Shown here one piece after another: positions 11,654 through 24,203 of a stretch of 64,000 nt of DNA. The notes under the pieces were generated by a model, which saw nothing but the letters and a program-made list of their open reading frames with translations, was not told where the DNA came from and ran no database searches. A program made the position numbers and the translations under genes. Each line of letters opens with the position of its first letter. Positions within the stretch are counted from its first letter, which is position 1. Origin of the DNA: Brassica napus (taxonomy: Eukaryota > Streptophyta > Magnoliopsida > Brassicales > Brassicaceae); assembly GCF_020379485.1 (NCBI RefSeq), contig NC_063448.1:17569726-17633725 (forward strand), in the 5' to 3' direction.

Positions 11654-14600
11654 ATGTCGTCGGAGTTGAAACAGCTAATCGTCGTTGTTGAAGGCACCGC
11701 TGCCTTGGGTCCTTATTGGCAGACCATCGTCTCCGACTATCTCCTCAAAATCATCAGGTTCCTTTCTTTCTCCTCGATTTTTGATTTTAGGGTTTCTGAG
11801 AAGTTGCTACTGTTCGAATTAGGCCTTAGGGATCTTCAATTGGTAGATCGAGCCTCGTTTATCTTCCCTTGCGAGTAGTTTCAAATGGTTTGCCTCTGGA
11901 CTGAGTGATTACTATGTCTCGATAAGTTGATCTTGCTGAATTAGAAGATAGGTGCCATGATTTTTACTTGTACATGTGTATGGATTGGATTAGTCTTCTG
12001 GGTGGATATTGAGAACATAGTCACTTTGTTATTGGATAGATAGTTTTTTTTAATTGAGTACGTTAAACCATGCGAAAGAACACTATATCCTGAGATTGCT
12101 TTGTTGTATGTTAAAATCCGTCACGTGTTAATGCTCTGTTTATGTTTGTCCAGGTCTTTCTGTGGCACTGCGTTAAATGGAGAGGTACTGTATCTGACTC
12201 ATCCTCGGTTTTGTACATTACTAAATACTTGTGTCGATTGGTAAACAACGGTGTATCTGTCAATCATTGCCATACAAAATTTAATTTGCAGAGGAACCCT
12301 GTTTCTAATGTTGAGCTGTCACTGGTGATCTTCAATTCTCATGGCTCATATTGTGGTATGTATTGCGCTCTATTACTGTTATATCCGTTATCCAAATACA
12401 AAACATTTTATTGTGCACTTTTTCCAGGGCTTTTTTTTCCGTTTAATTCTGATTATTTCCTTCTTCTTAGCGTGCTTGGTTCAACGGAGTGGCTGGACGA
12501 AAGATGTTAATATTTTCTTCAATTGGCTTTCGTCCATACAATTTGCCGGTGGTGGTTTCAATGAGGCTGCCACAGCCGAAGGCCTTGCCGAAGCATTGAT
12601 GGTGGGAAACTTGATCTTTGGTCATCTATACAGCAACTTGAAATATATATGTTTGGGCCACTGTCTTTCAAGCGACTTTCGACTAGTTTAGTTACTCAAT
12701 GAACTATTTCTTAAACCTCATGATTTTCCTGTCTTTCTTGACGCAGATGTTTTCTCCTCCTTCAGGCCAAGCGCAACCAAGTAATGATCTGAAAAGGCAC
12801 TGTATCCTAATCACAGCCAGCAACCCTTACTCGTTGCCAACACCTGTATATCGTCCAAAATTGCAAAATCCGGAACGGTATGAAAATGGCCATGCGCAAT
12901 CTGAAAGTCGTTTATCAGATGCCGAGACAGTGGCATCATATTTTTCTAGGGTATTTTTTTTATGAATTCCCCCTGTATTACGACTTGCTACAGTTGATTT
13001 TTTAAAAATTGGGAATCACTAACCTACCATATTGGTGTGCAGTGCTCTGTTTCATTGTCTGTTGTGTGTCCAAAGCAGCTTCCAAAAATAAGAGCACTAT
13101 ACAATGCGGTGAGACTGCATGTCTATCTACAATTCAGTAGATCTTTAGCTAGCATAAAATGTTTTTTTGTCAGCCAGTTCTCTGTGCTACAAACTGAAGT
13201 AAGATAGTTTTATGAAAAAATGTTGAGATTTTTTCTTTTAAATGCAGGGAAAGCTCAATCCACAAAGTGCGGACTTGTCAATTGACACGGTTAAGAACGC
13301 ATTCTATCTTGTCCTGATCTCAGAGAACTTTGTGGAGGCACGTGCTGCCTTAAGTCATTCTGCTACAAATTTGCCACAGACCACCCAAAGCCCTGTGAAA
13401 GTGGACAGGGCCACTGTTGCTCCATCTCTTCCAGTCACTGGCCAACCTCTAGCTCCTGTGCCATCAGGTTTTTCTTCTGACCAGGACCTTCTTTTAGTGA
13501 ACTATCTTGCGTTCTTTTTTGATGCGTCTTTCATAGTTTGTCTTTGCTTCTTTCTATGTAAAGATCACTTTTTTTGTTTGTTCAGCCAATGGACCTATTA
13601 TGAGTCGGCAACCAGTCTCTGTCGGACCAGTTCCTATTGCTACTGTGAAAGTTGTAAGTCTGTTTTGATCTTTTTAGTCAGTTGGAGGAGGTTGCTTTTA
13701 TTGGCAACTAATTCCTGTTTATTTAATAAAAGCTATACATAAATCGCAAATGGATTGTAATTTTATTGTATGATACTTGATAAGACTTAAGAATACTGTT
13801 TTAGATTCAATTAAATTGATCCAATGTTAAGTTCTTTTGAATATCTTGTTTAGATATCTGATATATGTAAAGCTTGTTAATTGGATTTTCTTGGGATTAA
13901 AATTCAGGAGCCTAGCACTGTATCTTCTATGGCAGCAGTTCCAACTTTTCCTCATATCCCGTCCGTAGCTGGGCCTGCTACACAAGCAATTCCTTCAGCT
14001 CAAACATCTTCAGCATCACCAGTCTCTCATGAAATGGTCACCAAAGCCGAGAATGCACCAGATGTTAAGCCTGTAGTTGGTGGAATGACGCCACAATTGC
14101 GTACTGGCCCTCCTGGTGGAGCTAATGTAAATCTGCTGAATAATCTTTCTCAAGTTCGACAAGTCATGAGCTCTGCAGCTCTGGCGGGTGCATCCTCGTC
14201 GGGGCAAAGTGCGGTTGCAATGCATATGTCAAATATGATATCAACAGGAATGGCTACATCTCTGCCTCCTTCACAAACTGCGTTTTCATCTGGACAGCAG
14301 GGAAATACTTCAACGGCTGGTTCGGGTGCATTAGCGGGGACTGAACAAGCGGGACAAAGCCCGGCTCCTAATAATGCCTTTAGTCCTCAAACAACGTCGA
14401 ATGTTGCGTCAAACCTTGGTGTTTCGCAACCAATGCCGCAACCAATGCAAGGGATGAACCAAGGAAGTCATTCTGGAGCACAGATGATGCAAAGTGGAAT
14501 TTCCATGAACCAAAACATGATTAGTTGTATCGGTCAAGGAAATGTCTCCTCTGGAACAGGTGGAATGATGCCTACTCCAGGAGTTGGCCAACAAGCGCAA

Positions 14601-16392
14601 TCAGGAATACAACAGCTTGGTGGTAGTAACAGTTCAGCTCCTACTGTGCAGTTGTCACAGCCATCGTCGGGGGCTATGCAGCCTTCTCAATCCAAATATG
14701 TTAAAGTCTGGGAGGTATTGTCAGTTTGCCTTGTCTGAAATAGCGGTGGTCTTATGCTAAATTAACTTACATTTTCAAATTCATATAGGGAAATTTATCT
14801 GGGCAGAGACAAGGGCAGCCTGTTCTTATCACCAGACTTGAGGTGTGTGTTTAGGGCATTGACGGTCACCTCGATTGGCTCTTTTTCCTCCTTTACATAT
14901 TTTCCGGGATCACATCCTTGTTTAGTGCTTTAACCATTGAGTTGTGGTAACAACTTTGTTTATGTTTGACAGGGTTACCGAAGTGCGTCTGCCTCTGATT
15001 CGTAAGTTAACTAATTTAAATGTAGAAATTGTTTTACTTATTAACGCTTTTCAAGCGAAGAACAGGTTTCCGTTGCAGTCTACTTCTTAAAATATGATTG
15101 CAGTCTACTTCTTAAAAAAATCTCTGCTTTCTCTTTCTGTGCGTGTCCCCAGGTTGGCAGCCAATTGGCCACCGAATATGCAGATCGTTCGGCTCATATC
15201 CCAGGATCATATGAATAACAAGTAATACTTTCTTACTATGGCATTTGTGGATATTGTTTTCGTGTCACTAATATTTTTTATCTGCCTTTGTATCAGGCAA
15301 TATGTTGGCAAAGCTGACTTCCTTGTGTTTCGGGCCATGAGTCAACATGGGTTTTTAGGACAACTTCAGGATAAGAAGCTTGTGAGTTTTGTCGTTATTT
15401 ACGCTACTTGTCTGATATTCCTACTTATTTCACTCGTTTATTCAAATTTATTAACAAAAGGATTTAATAGATATGAGGTCGACATAGGTGTTAAAAATGA
15501 AATCCATGCAAAAACATCTATTAATCTCTTTCTATGCCCTTTTTACTCATTACGACACCTACACTTGTTGCCTTGTTTTGTTCGCCTAATCATGTGTCAT
15601 ACTTGTAACATCTTCACGCTTAGTTCTTGTGGAGTTGTATAATATAACTGTGTCTGCCTCTGAAATGCAGTGTGCAGTCATCCAGCTGCCATCACAGACT
15701 CTGCTTCTCTCTGTCTCTGACAAGGCCTGCCGCTTAATTGGAATGCTTTTTCCAGGGGTAAGTAAGCACTAATTAAGGTGTCTACAGATGATTTCACTTC
15801 ACATGTATCCAATTGTTTAGTGGCTCTTGTGTTTTATTTCCAAACTGAATGCTAAAGGAGTCTGTATAATCCATCTTCACCAGTGGTCTCTACATATCGG
15901 TTTGATTTAAGTTACAGAATCGTTTGTTTTTCTGTGATGGTTCAGGATATGGTTGTGTTTAAGCCACAAATTCAAAATCAGCAACAGCAGCAACTCCAAC
16001 AACAACAACAGATCCAGCAGCAACAGCAGATCCAGCAGCAACAGCAGCAACAACAACAACAGATCCAGCAGCAGCAACAACACCATCACCAACAGCAACA
16101 GCTGCCACAACTCCAGCAGCAGCAGCATCAAATGTCACAGCTCCAACATCATCAGCAGCAACAGCTGTCACAGCTTCAACATCATCACCAGCAGCAGCAG
16201 ACGTCACCGCTGAATCAGATGCAGCAATCAACTTCGCCACTGAATCAGATGCAGCAGCAGCAGCAGCCTCAACAGATGGTTGGGTCAGGAGTAATGGGTG
16301 GCCAAGCTTTTGGGCAAGCTCCTGGAAGATCACAACAAGGTGGTGGTGGCGGAGGGCAGCCTACCATGCCAGGAGCGGGCTTCATGGGATAA
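11654..16392 (+). CDS. MED25: Mediator complex subunit 25 (PFT1), 15 exons
   Basis: Mediator subunit that links DNA-bound activators to RNA polymerase II in the nucleus; in Arabidopsis it acts in jasmonate signalling, defence, light-quality response and flowering. Exons: 11654-11757, 12154-12184, 12292-12355, 12471-12601, 12747-12950, 13043-13108, 13248-13467, 13586-13653, 13908-14714, 14789-14842, 14973-15001, 15153-15221, 15297-15381, 15671-15757 and 15946-16392. All introns are GT-AG and the frame is open for 821 residues. The N-terminal von Willebrand A domain (about 1-220) starts MSSELKQLIVVVEGT. A Gly/Ser/Met/Gln-rich middle follows, then the activator-interacting domain (about 550-675, with NNKQYVGKADFLVF). 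The C-terminus is a Gln/His repeat ending GAGFMG. Arabidopsis MED25 has about 836 residues; most of the difference appears to lie in the Gln region. It appears functional. Confidence 0.96.
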
Positions 16393-17050
16393 AAGCTTGA
16401 TATCTCTTCAGTTTTTTTTACTTTCTGCTAATTAGTTTCATCATATAAACATAACTTATATCTGTCTTCTTGGCCAACTTGATTAAGACCATTGTTTAGT
16501 TCGTGTCATTTGCCTCTGCCTGAAAAATGGCATCCTCATGTGGGCCTCTGATCATTAACTAAGCCACCAAATGACATTGTTTTATTGTCTAGAGAAACAT
16601 ATTAATGTGGTTGTCTTTCACTTTCTTCCTAGTTTAGTCCTAAAGCTCTCGGTGTTTATCAGATTGACAAGTTAATAAAGGATCAGTCGTGATTGGATTT
16701 TTTAGTTCGTTTGCACATATATGAAGGATACATCTATTCTCTCAGCTTTATTATAAAAAGGTTACATTATTGTCTAACTAGGATTTCAGAATCTCAATAC
16801 ATCTTTTAAAGCATCTTCATTTCAATATGCTTTAGCTTCTAGAGAGTTATAGATCTTATTCCAATTGGCAATTGTAATTGCTCAGAAATCACAATTTAGC
16901 TAACTCCATATAGTCATGTTGTATTTTTCATATCTTTTAAATAACTTAATGCATAGAATCGATGAATATAAAATTACACCAACGAAAATAAAGAGTTTCA
17001 GAGAAGCCAACGTTTTGTTTTGTTTTGTTTTTTTTTTACAATCTCACATA
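16393..17050. other. MED25 3' flank
   Basis: This contains the 3' untranslated region and downstream DNA of MED25. No separate gene is visible. Possible polyadenylation signals are present (AATAAA-like motif near 16675). Confidence 0.5.
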
Positions 17051-17796
17051 TCTATCTTATTAAAACTCAAGTACAAACTGGATTTGTTTGAAAACATGTA
17101 TAGCATTTTTTAAAAAAGTTTGTTTAGAAACATAGATTGTAGTTTTTAAAAAAAAGTTTGTTTGGAAACATGGATTGCAGTTTTAAAAAAGAGGTTTGTT
17201 TGAAAACATAAAATTATAGTTTTAAAAAAATAGGTTTGCTTGGAAACAAGAATAACAGTATATTAAGAGAAAAAAAGTAATGGGCTATATTTTAAAGAAA
17301 ATTTGGAAGTCCATTATATTATGAGAAACTTAACGTATAAATTATTTTAGTTCAAATATTTGGATAGAGAATCAATAATTATTTTAAGTATTTTGCTGTT
17401 TTAAGAATACTTTTAATATTTTATATATTTACTATTGATTATTTGTATATATTTTCAAGTATTTAAAACAGCTTAAAAGTATCATATATATTCTAGATGT
17501 TTTAAATATATTAAATCTAAAAATAATTAATATATATAAGTATATAAATCTATTTCGGATACATTCGAGTGCCCGGAATACTTCGGTTCGGTTTCGGTTC
17601 TCTAAAAACTAAAATTTTGAATAATTCAGATATTTAATCAATTTTGGTTTGGGTTTGATACTACTTTTTCGGATCGAGATCGGTTCGGTTCTTCAGATTC
17701 GGGTATTTTGCCTAGCCCTTATATTATTGACATGAAAAACAAATATAAACATATTTTTAAAAATACATCCGCGTGGGCGCGCGGATCAAAGTCTAG
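17051..17796 (+). mobile_element. Short non-autonomous Helitron
   Basis: The 5' end reads A|TCTATCTTATTAAAACTCA. The 3' end has the GC-rich hairpin ATCCGCG-TGGGC-GCGCGGAT, a short spacer, then CTAG|T at 17796. TC at the start, hairpin plus CTRR at the end, and insertion between A and T are Helitron hallmarks. The interior has no replicase-helicase and includes diverged direct repeats around GTTTG-GAAACAT. The exact 5' end is inferred from the conserved start motif. Confidence 0.7.
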
Positions 17797-18329
17797 TTCC
17801 CTTTACAACTAGAGTCTAGATTAGAAATTCAATATTGTTCTAGAAATAATTAGCTTCTATAACTCTGTGAACCATAAAAAATGTAGAATCAAAAATTTGG
17901 ATTTTTTTAGCTGAATGTGGAGAGAAAGTGAGAGAGATGTTGTGTTTAGTTCATAAGAATGGAGAAATAAGAAGGGTAAATCGATTTTGGGAGCATTAAG
18001 AGCTTCAAATTGGTGTGGTTGAGGTATTGATGACAATGACAATCTTGTAATTACTTGAAGATGATGAGGATGAGAGAGTAAAAATGTCATTTTCGAAAAG
18101 AAAAAAAAAATTGATGGCATTTTCGTGAATTATATGAACTTGTGGGGTGAATAGGACAAAACTAATTTCCAAAAAAAGAGGTTAGTTTTGTGTTTGACTT
18201 TGAGTTTTAGGTCAATTTTGCAAAAAACCCAACTTATAATTAACGAGATTCCATATATAGAACGCGCAGAAGCAAAAAAAATGGGGGAAATTGTCTTTTC
18301 AGGTCAAAAAATGATAACTATGTCCTATA
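17797..18329. other. Spacer between Helitron and copia element
   Basis: I see no gene. A minus-strand ORF at 18120-17857 (87 codons) has low-complexity composition and no recognisable domain, so I do not call it. Confidence 0.5.
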
Positions 18330-18601
18330 TGTTGTGAAACTAGAGAATATAATCTGTGTATTCTTGTTTTTGTTATTTCATAAACATAAAGTGTGCTCTT
18401 TATATATAGGGAATTACACCGTCACAGATTAATAGAAAGACTAAAGAAAGAAAACACAAATATGGAAAGATTATAAATCATAATCTAATAAGAAAAATGC
18501 AAGATGCCGATTCTCTCTCTCTCCCTCTCTCTCACCTCACGGCCGACTCTCTCTCTCTAGCATTGGGCCAGTTATGGACATCCACAATATGATTTATAAC
18601 A
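18330..18601 (-). repeat. 3' LTR of the copia element
   Basis: This is a 272-bp copy nearly identical to 23934-24203. On the minus strand it begins TGTTATAAATCATATTGTGG and ends TTTCACAACA. It contains a CT-rich microsatellite tract near 18513-18562. Confidence 0.9.
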
Positions 18602-18715
18602 CTCCCCCTTGGATGCCATAACCATACATGGATTGTAATACGCTTTAGATGTTGCCTCATTAAAATCTTACCAGGAAAACCCAGTGGGACAAAACCATGG
18701 TGAAGGAAAAAGAGT

Positions 18716-21480
18716 ACAACACGTATTACTCCCCCTGTTCTGAACAACTCGCGGCTAGCCTCATGAACAGCCAAGATCTCCGAATGGTTTGAATATGTGG
18801 CCGTAATCGTCTGCTTCATGGAACGCCATGATATGGCCGTTCCACCATGTGTGAAAACATAGCATGTCTGTGATCGAGCATTGTGTGGATCCGAAAGATA
18901 ACCTGCATCAGCAAAGCCAACTAACCCTTCTTTGTTATGGTTAGTATAAAATAAACCCAAGTGTTTCGTTCCTTGCAGGTACCAAAAAACATGTTTAATC
19001 CCGTTCCAATGCCTTTGGGTTGGATAAGAGCTAAACCTAGATAGTAGGTTCACGACAAAGCATATGTCTGGCCGAGTGTGGCTGGCAATATACATTAAAG
19101 CTCCTATAGCACTGAGATATGACACTTCGGGACCAAGAACATCTTCATCGTCCATCTTAGGACGGAACGGATTAGTGTCCAGGCCTAGAGACCTCACGAC
19201 CATGGGGCTAGACAATGTGTGAGACTCGGCCATGTTGAATCTCTTGAGTACTTTCTCTGTATATGCCATTTGATGCACAAGGATTCCATCATTAATGTAC
19301 TCAAGCTGTAATCCCAAACAAAACTTTGCTTTTCCAAGATCTTTCATTTCAAATTGTTTCTTAAGATATTCAACTGTTTGGAAGATCTCTCCAGAGGTTC
19401 CTAGGATATTCAAATCATCAACATACACTGCTATAATCACAAAAGCTCTGGCCGAATTTCTTTATAAAGATACAAGGGCTGATCGGATCATTCTTGTATC
19501 CTTCTCTCTCTAGGTACTCACTTAACCTATTGTACCACATTCGACCTGATTGTTTTAATTCCTAAAGTGACTTATTCAACTTTATACAGTATTGTTCTCG
19601 AGTACTCGATTTGTTTTTCAACTCTGTACACTCTTGTACTTTCATACAAATTTCATTATTCAGTGGACTATATAAGTATGCAGTTACAACATCCATTAAC
19701 CGCAAGTCTAAGTTTTCTCTTATAGCCAGACTTATCAGGAATCTAAAAGTAGTAGCATACACCACATGGGAGTATGTCTCCTCATAATCTATTCCTGGTC
19801 TTTGTGAGAATCCTTGGGCAACAAGCCGTGCTTTATATCTAACGACAATACCATGTTCGTTTCTCTTCCTCACAAAGATCCACTTGTATCCAACTGGTAT
19901 AACATCATAAGGTGTCTTTATTATTGGACCGAATACATCTCTCTTCTTTAAAGAGTTCAACTCCACGTTTATAGCTTCTTTCCATTTGATCCAATCTGAT
20001 CGTCGAGTGCACTCTAAGATAGACGTGGGTTCATGATCCTCATTATCATCCATGATGTCAAGTGCTACATTGCATGCAAATATATCATCAATGTCGACAT
20101 TCTTTTTGTTCCATTGTATCCCAGACAAGACATAATTTATTGAGATCTCATTATTATCAGGACCTTCAGTACCTTGAATCTTGGCGTCCCAAGAATCATT
20201 AGATACATCAGGGCCGGCCGCATCTAAGCATTCATGATCGGCCGCAATCGCTATTAGGGTTTTAGGATCGGCCGCGACTAAGTCCCGAGATTTTGGAACG
20301 GCCGCGGTTGTGTCTAGGGTTTCAACAACCTCGGTTTAATTCTTTGCACCTTTCTTTGTTTTCCGAGGGTTCTTATCTTTGGAACCTATTGGTCTACCAC
20401 GTTTCGAACGTTGTCTAGACCCTGTAGCAACTTGATTGTGTCCCTCTTGAACATCAATTCGAATTGGTGCATTAGCAGCTGGTATATATGACTTAGTCAC
20501 TCTTTTCGGGTCAGCAAAGGAATCTGGCAATTGATTAGCTAGCTTTTGTAAATGTATTATCTTTTGGACTTCTAAACCACATTCCTGAGTCCGAGGATCT
20601 TGCCAAGATAAGGATATTTGATTCCATGTAATTTCTTTTACCAGCTTATTATTATCTCCCCCTAATGTTGGATGTTCGGATTCATTAAAATGACAATCCG
20701 CATACCTGGCCTTAAATAAACCACCTGTAGTTGGCTCAAGGTAATAATTGTGGGAGAATCATATCCAACATATATCCCCATCCTCCTTTGAGGTCCCATC
20801 TTTGTTCTCTGTGGTGGAGCAATTGGTACATAGACGGCACATCCAAATGTCTTAAGATGGGATATGTCTGGCTCATGACCCGTAAGCAATTGTGATGGGG
20901 AATATTTATGTTCACTAGAACTGAATTCGTTTTATGAATGATTCGGCCAAGCTGTTCTGTGTAAGTACATGTGTCACGGAGTGTTCCACACTTACCCCCA
21001 TGGACATACAGTAATCATTAAACGCTTGGGACATGAACTCACCAGCATTAGGAAGACGTATAATCTTTAAAAGGATGGCCGTTTGTATTCAAAATCAACT
21101 CTCGCATCATGGTCGAACCAGGATGACCAAGCCGGTCGTGCCAGAGAGTAAAATTATCGGTGGCCACTTATTTAAATGAGGCATTGGCCTCCATCATACT
21201 GACCTTGGCGTAATAAAGGCCAGTAGAGAGTGCATGTATAGACTCTAGTACTTTCTTATGTCCTTCGCCGATCTCTATGATCTGAATGAACTCTTTGTTT
21301 CCTTCACCCTTAGTCTCAATATGAAAACCATTCATTCGAATGTCTTTAAAGCTCAATAGGCTTCTCTTAGAGCTAGATGAATACAATGCATTAGATATCT
21401 CTAGATGCGTACCCTTAGGCAACAGGATGTTAGCCTGGTCGTAGCCCTCTATGAGACTGGCTATACCCGGAATGATACTT
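18716..21480 (-). pseudogene. copia pol remnant: pre-integrase, truncated integrase, reverse transcriptase, RNase H
   Basis: Blocks in order on the minus strand are: pre-integrase LWHDRLGHPG (about 21140); a much shortened integrase core in which NAGEF stands where DNAGEF is usual, followed by QNSLAESFIKR; integrase C-terminal ISHLKTFGCAVYVP and MGIYVGY (20860-20750); reverse transcriptase YKWIFVRKRN, YKARLVAQGF and MDVVTAYLYSPL (19910-19670), then YVDDLNILG with the YVDD catalytic motif (19430); and RNase H DAGYLSDPHNARS (18910). Breaks include a stop at 19562 and a frameshift near 19445. The first catalytic aspartate region of the integrase is missing, so the product is non-functional. Confidence 0.88.
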
Positions 21481-21589
21481 TAAAGACTTCATATAAAAAC
21501 TTTCATTCATTAATAAAATAAGTTCAAAGCAATCAAAACATAGAAAACAAAAAACAAAGAACACAAAAACATAGATGTCGAATTCAACT

Positions 21590-22597
21590 TCATTCTTTTA
21601 AACAATCTGAAGTTTCATAATCCATAAGATAGTCTCGTTCATGATTGAAATCATCTTCACCATCTTGATAAGTCATATGAGCTTCAGGATTCTTCCCTTT
21701 CAAACTCTCTTGGTAGAGGTCAACGAGATGTTTGGGAGTCCTACATGTCTTAGCCCAATGATTACCCATACCACATCTATGGCACACAGATTTGGTCGAG
21801 TTTTGTGGCTTTAAAGATGTACCACGGCCTCGGCCATGTCCACGGCCTCCATAGGAGCCACGGCCATATGAGTTGTCTCGGCCTCGACCAAACGAGTTTC
21901 GGTCTCGACCACCACGTCCATGCCATTTTCCACGACCACGATCGTGTTGGCTATCACTCTGGACATGGTTCAACTCTTTCTTAGCCTCTACGGTCGCATG
22001 TGCCTCAGGTAATGGGTTTGTTCCAAGAGGTGTCAATTCACTGTTTCTCATCAACAGTTCATTATTCTGCTCAGCGAGCAAGAGACAAGAGATCAGATTA
22101 GCATAAGTTGTGAAGCCTTTCTCACGGTACTGTTGTTGTAACAACACATTGCTTGTGTGGAAGGTGGAAAAGGTTTTCTCAAGCATATCCTTATCCGTTA
22201 TATCCTCACCACACAGTTTCAATTTAGAAACTATCTTAAACAGGGCCGAGTTATACTCGTCTACGGACTTGAAGTCCTGGATTCTGAGATTCTTCCAATC
22301 ATACATAGCCATTGATAATAACACCGTTCTCTGGTGATCATATCTCGTTTTCAACTCTGTCCAAAGGTCTAGAGGATTTTCAATAGTCAACTACTGATCT
22401 TTGAGACTCTCAATAAGATGATGATGTATAATTAATATCGCATTGTATCTATCTTTCTCACTTGCATTATTGCCTTCGGTGGTACATTCACCGAGTCCAT
22501 TGGATTTTAAGATGATCTTAGCATCAAGTGCCCATTGCAAGTAATTATCTCCAGAGAGACTTAGGGCAGCAAAATCTAAGTTGTTGATTTTCGACAT
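21590..22597 (-). pseudogene. copia gag with one in-frame stop
   Basis: The frame opens with ATG at 22597 (MSKINNLDFAALSLSGDNYL) and matches the UBN2-type gag of plant copia elements. It is interrupted by a single in-frame TAG at about 22391 and then continues in the same frame to 21590. After an RG-rich linker comes one CCHC zinc knuckle, CHRCGMGNHWAKTC. Gag would package element RNA into particles; here the stop truncates it after about 68 residues unless read through. Confidence 0.88.
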
Positions 22598-23903
22598 CTG
22601 AAATCATATGTTTCATAATTTAGATTTAAAAGTGTTCAAGCGAATGCAATAAATATGCTCAAGCAATCCGGATTGTAGGTATGATGCAAATATGTCATTC
22701 GTATATGATGCATACATGTTCAATCTTAGCATTCGGATTCTATATGCAATCAGTTCGTACTATTATGCATGCATGATGCAAACAAGCCGCACGGCTACAA
22801 TCTTAGCAAACGGTTTCAGTGCAATCAATACAATGGTTATTCGTTTTCAATCTTAGCAAACGGTTTTCTAAGAGTTCAATGTATAATTGCAATCAAGCAG
22901 TCGAGCAATGCAACAATTAGGGTTCATTCAAGAATGTATGAAAACTATCAATACTAGCCGGATCATAATCAAGATGAGAATGCATAAATCATTTAACCTA
23001 GCAATCGATTTCTATTTCAATTCAAGCATTCGGTTTAATCAATCAAACAAGATAGTATTCGGTTTTAATTTAAAGACATTAGGGTTTCGATCAAACAATC
23101 AATACGACTTCAATTTGAAAATCATTCAATCGGTTTTATCAATTCAAACAACCAAATTTAAGAATGAGATTATCAATCCTAGCAATCGATTTCTATGTGA
23201 TCAAATTCAATACGGTTTTAATTAATCAAGGCTAGCATACTATATCCAAACATACAATCATTCAAACAATCAATTTCGATCTCATTGATTAATTATGGTT
23301 TGGATAAAATCGATTATGCATTAGCTTTAGGGTTTTAATCGATTTCATGCATAGCATGCATTATGCATGTATGCGGCTAAGGGTATTAGGAAACGATTTT
23401 GATCCTTAGATCAATTGGGGTTTAGGGAATCAAACTTATGATTATGAGCTTCGATTTACTCAATGGGGTTTTGATCTATTACCCTAGGGCTTCGATTAGG
23501 GTTTAAGGGTTACCTTAATCTCAAGTAGGGTTGAATGGACCACCAATGAGATGAGGATCGCGAGCTGAACGTTGAGATTGATACGCAAACGAGCTGAGGT
23601 CGTCTAGAGCTGGAGCGTATCTCGAGCTGTCCTTGCTGGTATCGGGAACGCGAGCTGAAGCTGAGATCGTCTGATCACGAACGGAAACAAGCTATTATTG
23701 CGAGCGGTATCGAGTCGTCTATCGCGAGCTGACTGAGATCGTGTCTCGGGATCGAGCTGAGACGGTCTGAGGTCATGAGCTGGGATCGTGTCACGAACGG
23801 GAACAAGATGAGTATTAGGTTTAGGGTTCGTGATCGGGAGTTCTCAACGGTTAGGGTTTATCATCGAGGGGATTATGGATTCGCCGGCTAGGGTTTGTTT
23901 AGA

Positions 23904-23933
23904 TCAGTTGGTTAGAGCGTCGTGCTGATAACG
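23904..23933 (-). other. Primer-binding site resembling an internal segment of tRNA-Ile
   Basis: On the plus strand this segment abutting the LTR reads like the D-loop to anticodon loop of plant tRNA-Ile (contains GGTTAGAGCGTCGTGCT, then GATAACG where the tRNA has AATAACG). The minus-strand element would therefore pair with the 5' half of tRNA-Ile instead of a tRNA 3' end. The tRNA sequence is from memory. Confidence 0.65.
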
Positions 23934-24203
23934 TGTTGTGAAACTAGAGTATAAAATTTGTGTATTCTTGTTTATGTTATTTCATAAACATAAAGTGTGT
24001 CCTTTATATATAGGGAATTACACCGTCATAGATTAATAGAAAGACTAAAGAAAGGAAATACAAATATGGAAATAGTACAAATCATAATCTAATAAGGAAA
24101 AAGCAAGATGACGATTCTCTCTCTTTCTCTCTCTCCTCACGGCCGACTCTCCCTCTCTCTAGCATTGGGCCAGTTATGGACATCCAAAATATGATTTATA
24201 ACA
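23934..24203 (-). repeat. 5' LTR of the copia element
   Basis: This is a 270-bp direct copy of 18330-18601 with scattered substitutions. Element transcription would start here and run toward lower coordinates. Confidence 0.9.

Larger units (their letters stand above)
18330..24203 (-). mobile_element. Ty1/copia LTR retrotransposon, inactive
   Basis: Two LTRs in direct orientation (18330-18601 and 23934-24203) start TGTT... and end ...AACA. The flanking pentamers CTATA (18325-18329) and CTATT (24204-24208) differ at one base, as expected of an old target-site duplication. Coding order on the minus strand is gag, pre-integrase and integrase remnant, reverse transcriptase, RNase H, which is the copia order. 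A purine tract AAGGGGGAG abuts the 3' LTR (complement of 18602-18610). Stops, frameshifts and a large loss in the integrase make it inactive. It lies between MED25 and AP4E. Confidence 0.92.

Noticed and set aside
15907..16333. Minus-strand Leu-rich and Ala-rich ORFs over MED25 exon 15
   Set aside because: They are complements of the CAG/CAA repeat, so composition, not coding, keeps them open.
17857..18120. 87-codon minus ORF
   Set aside because: Low-complexity Ser/Leu/Phe-rich frame between two mobile elements, no domain seen.
23904..23933. Possible tRNA-Ile gene
   Set aside because: Only the D-loop to anticodon part is present, with no acceptor stem or T-arm, and it abuts an LTR; a primer-binding site explains it.
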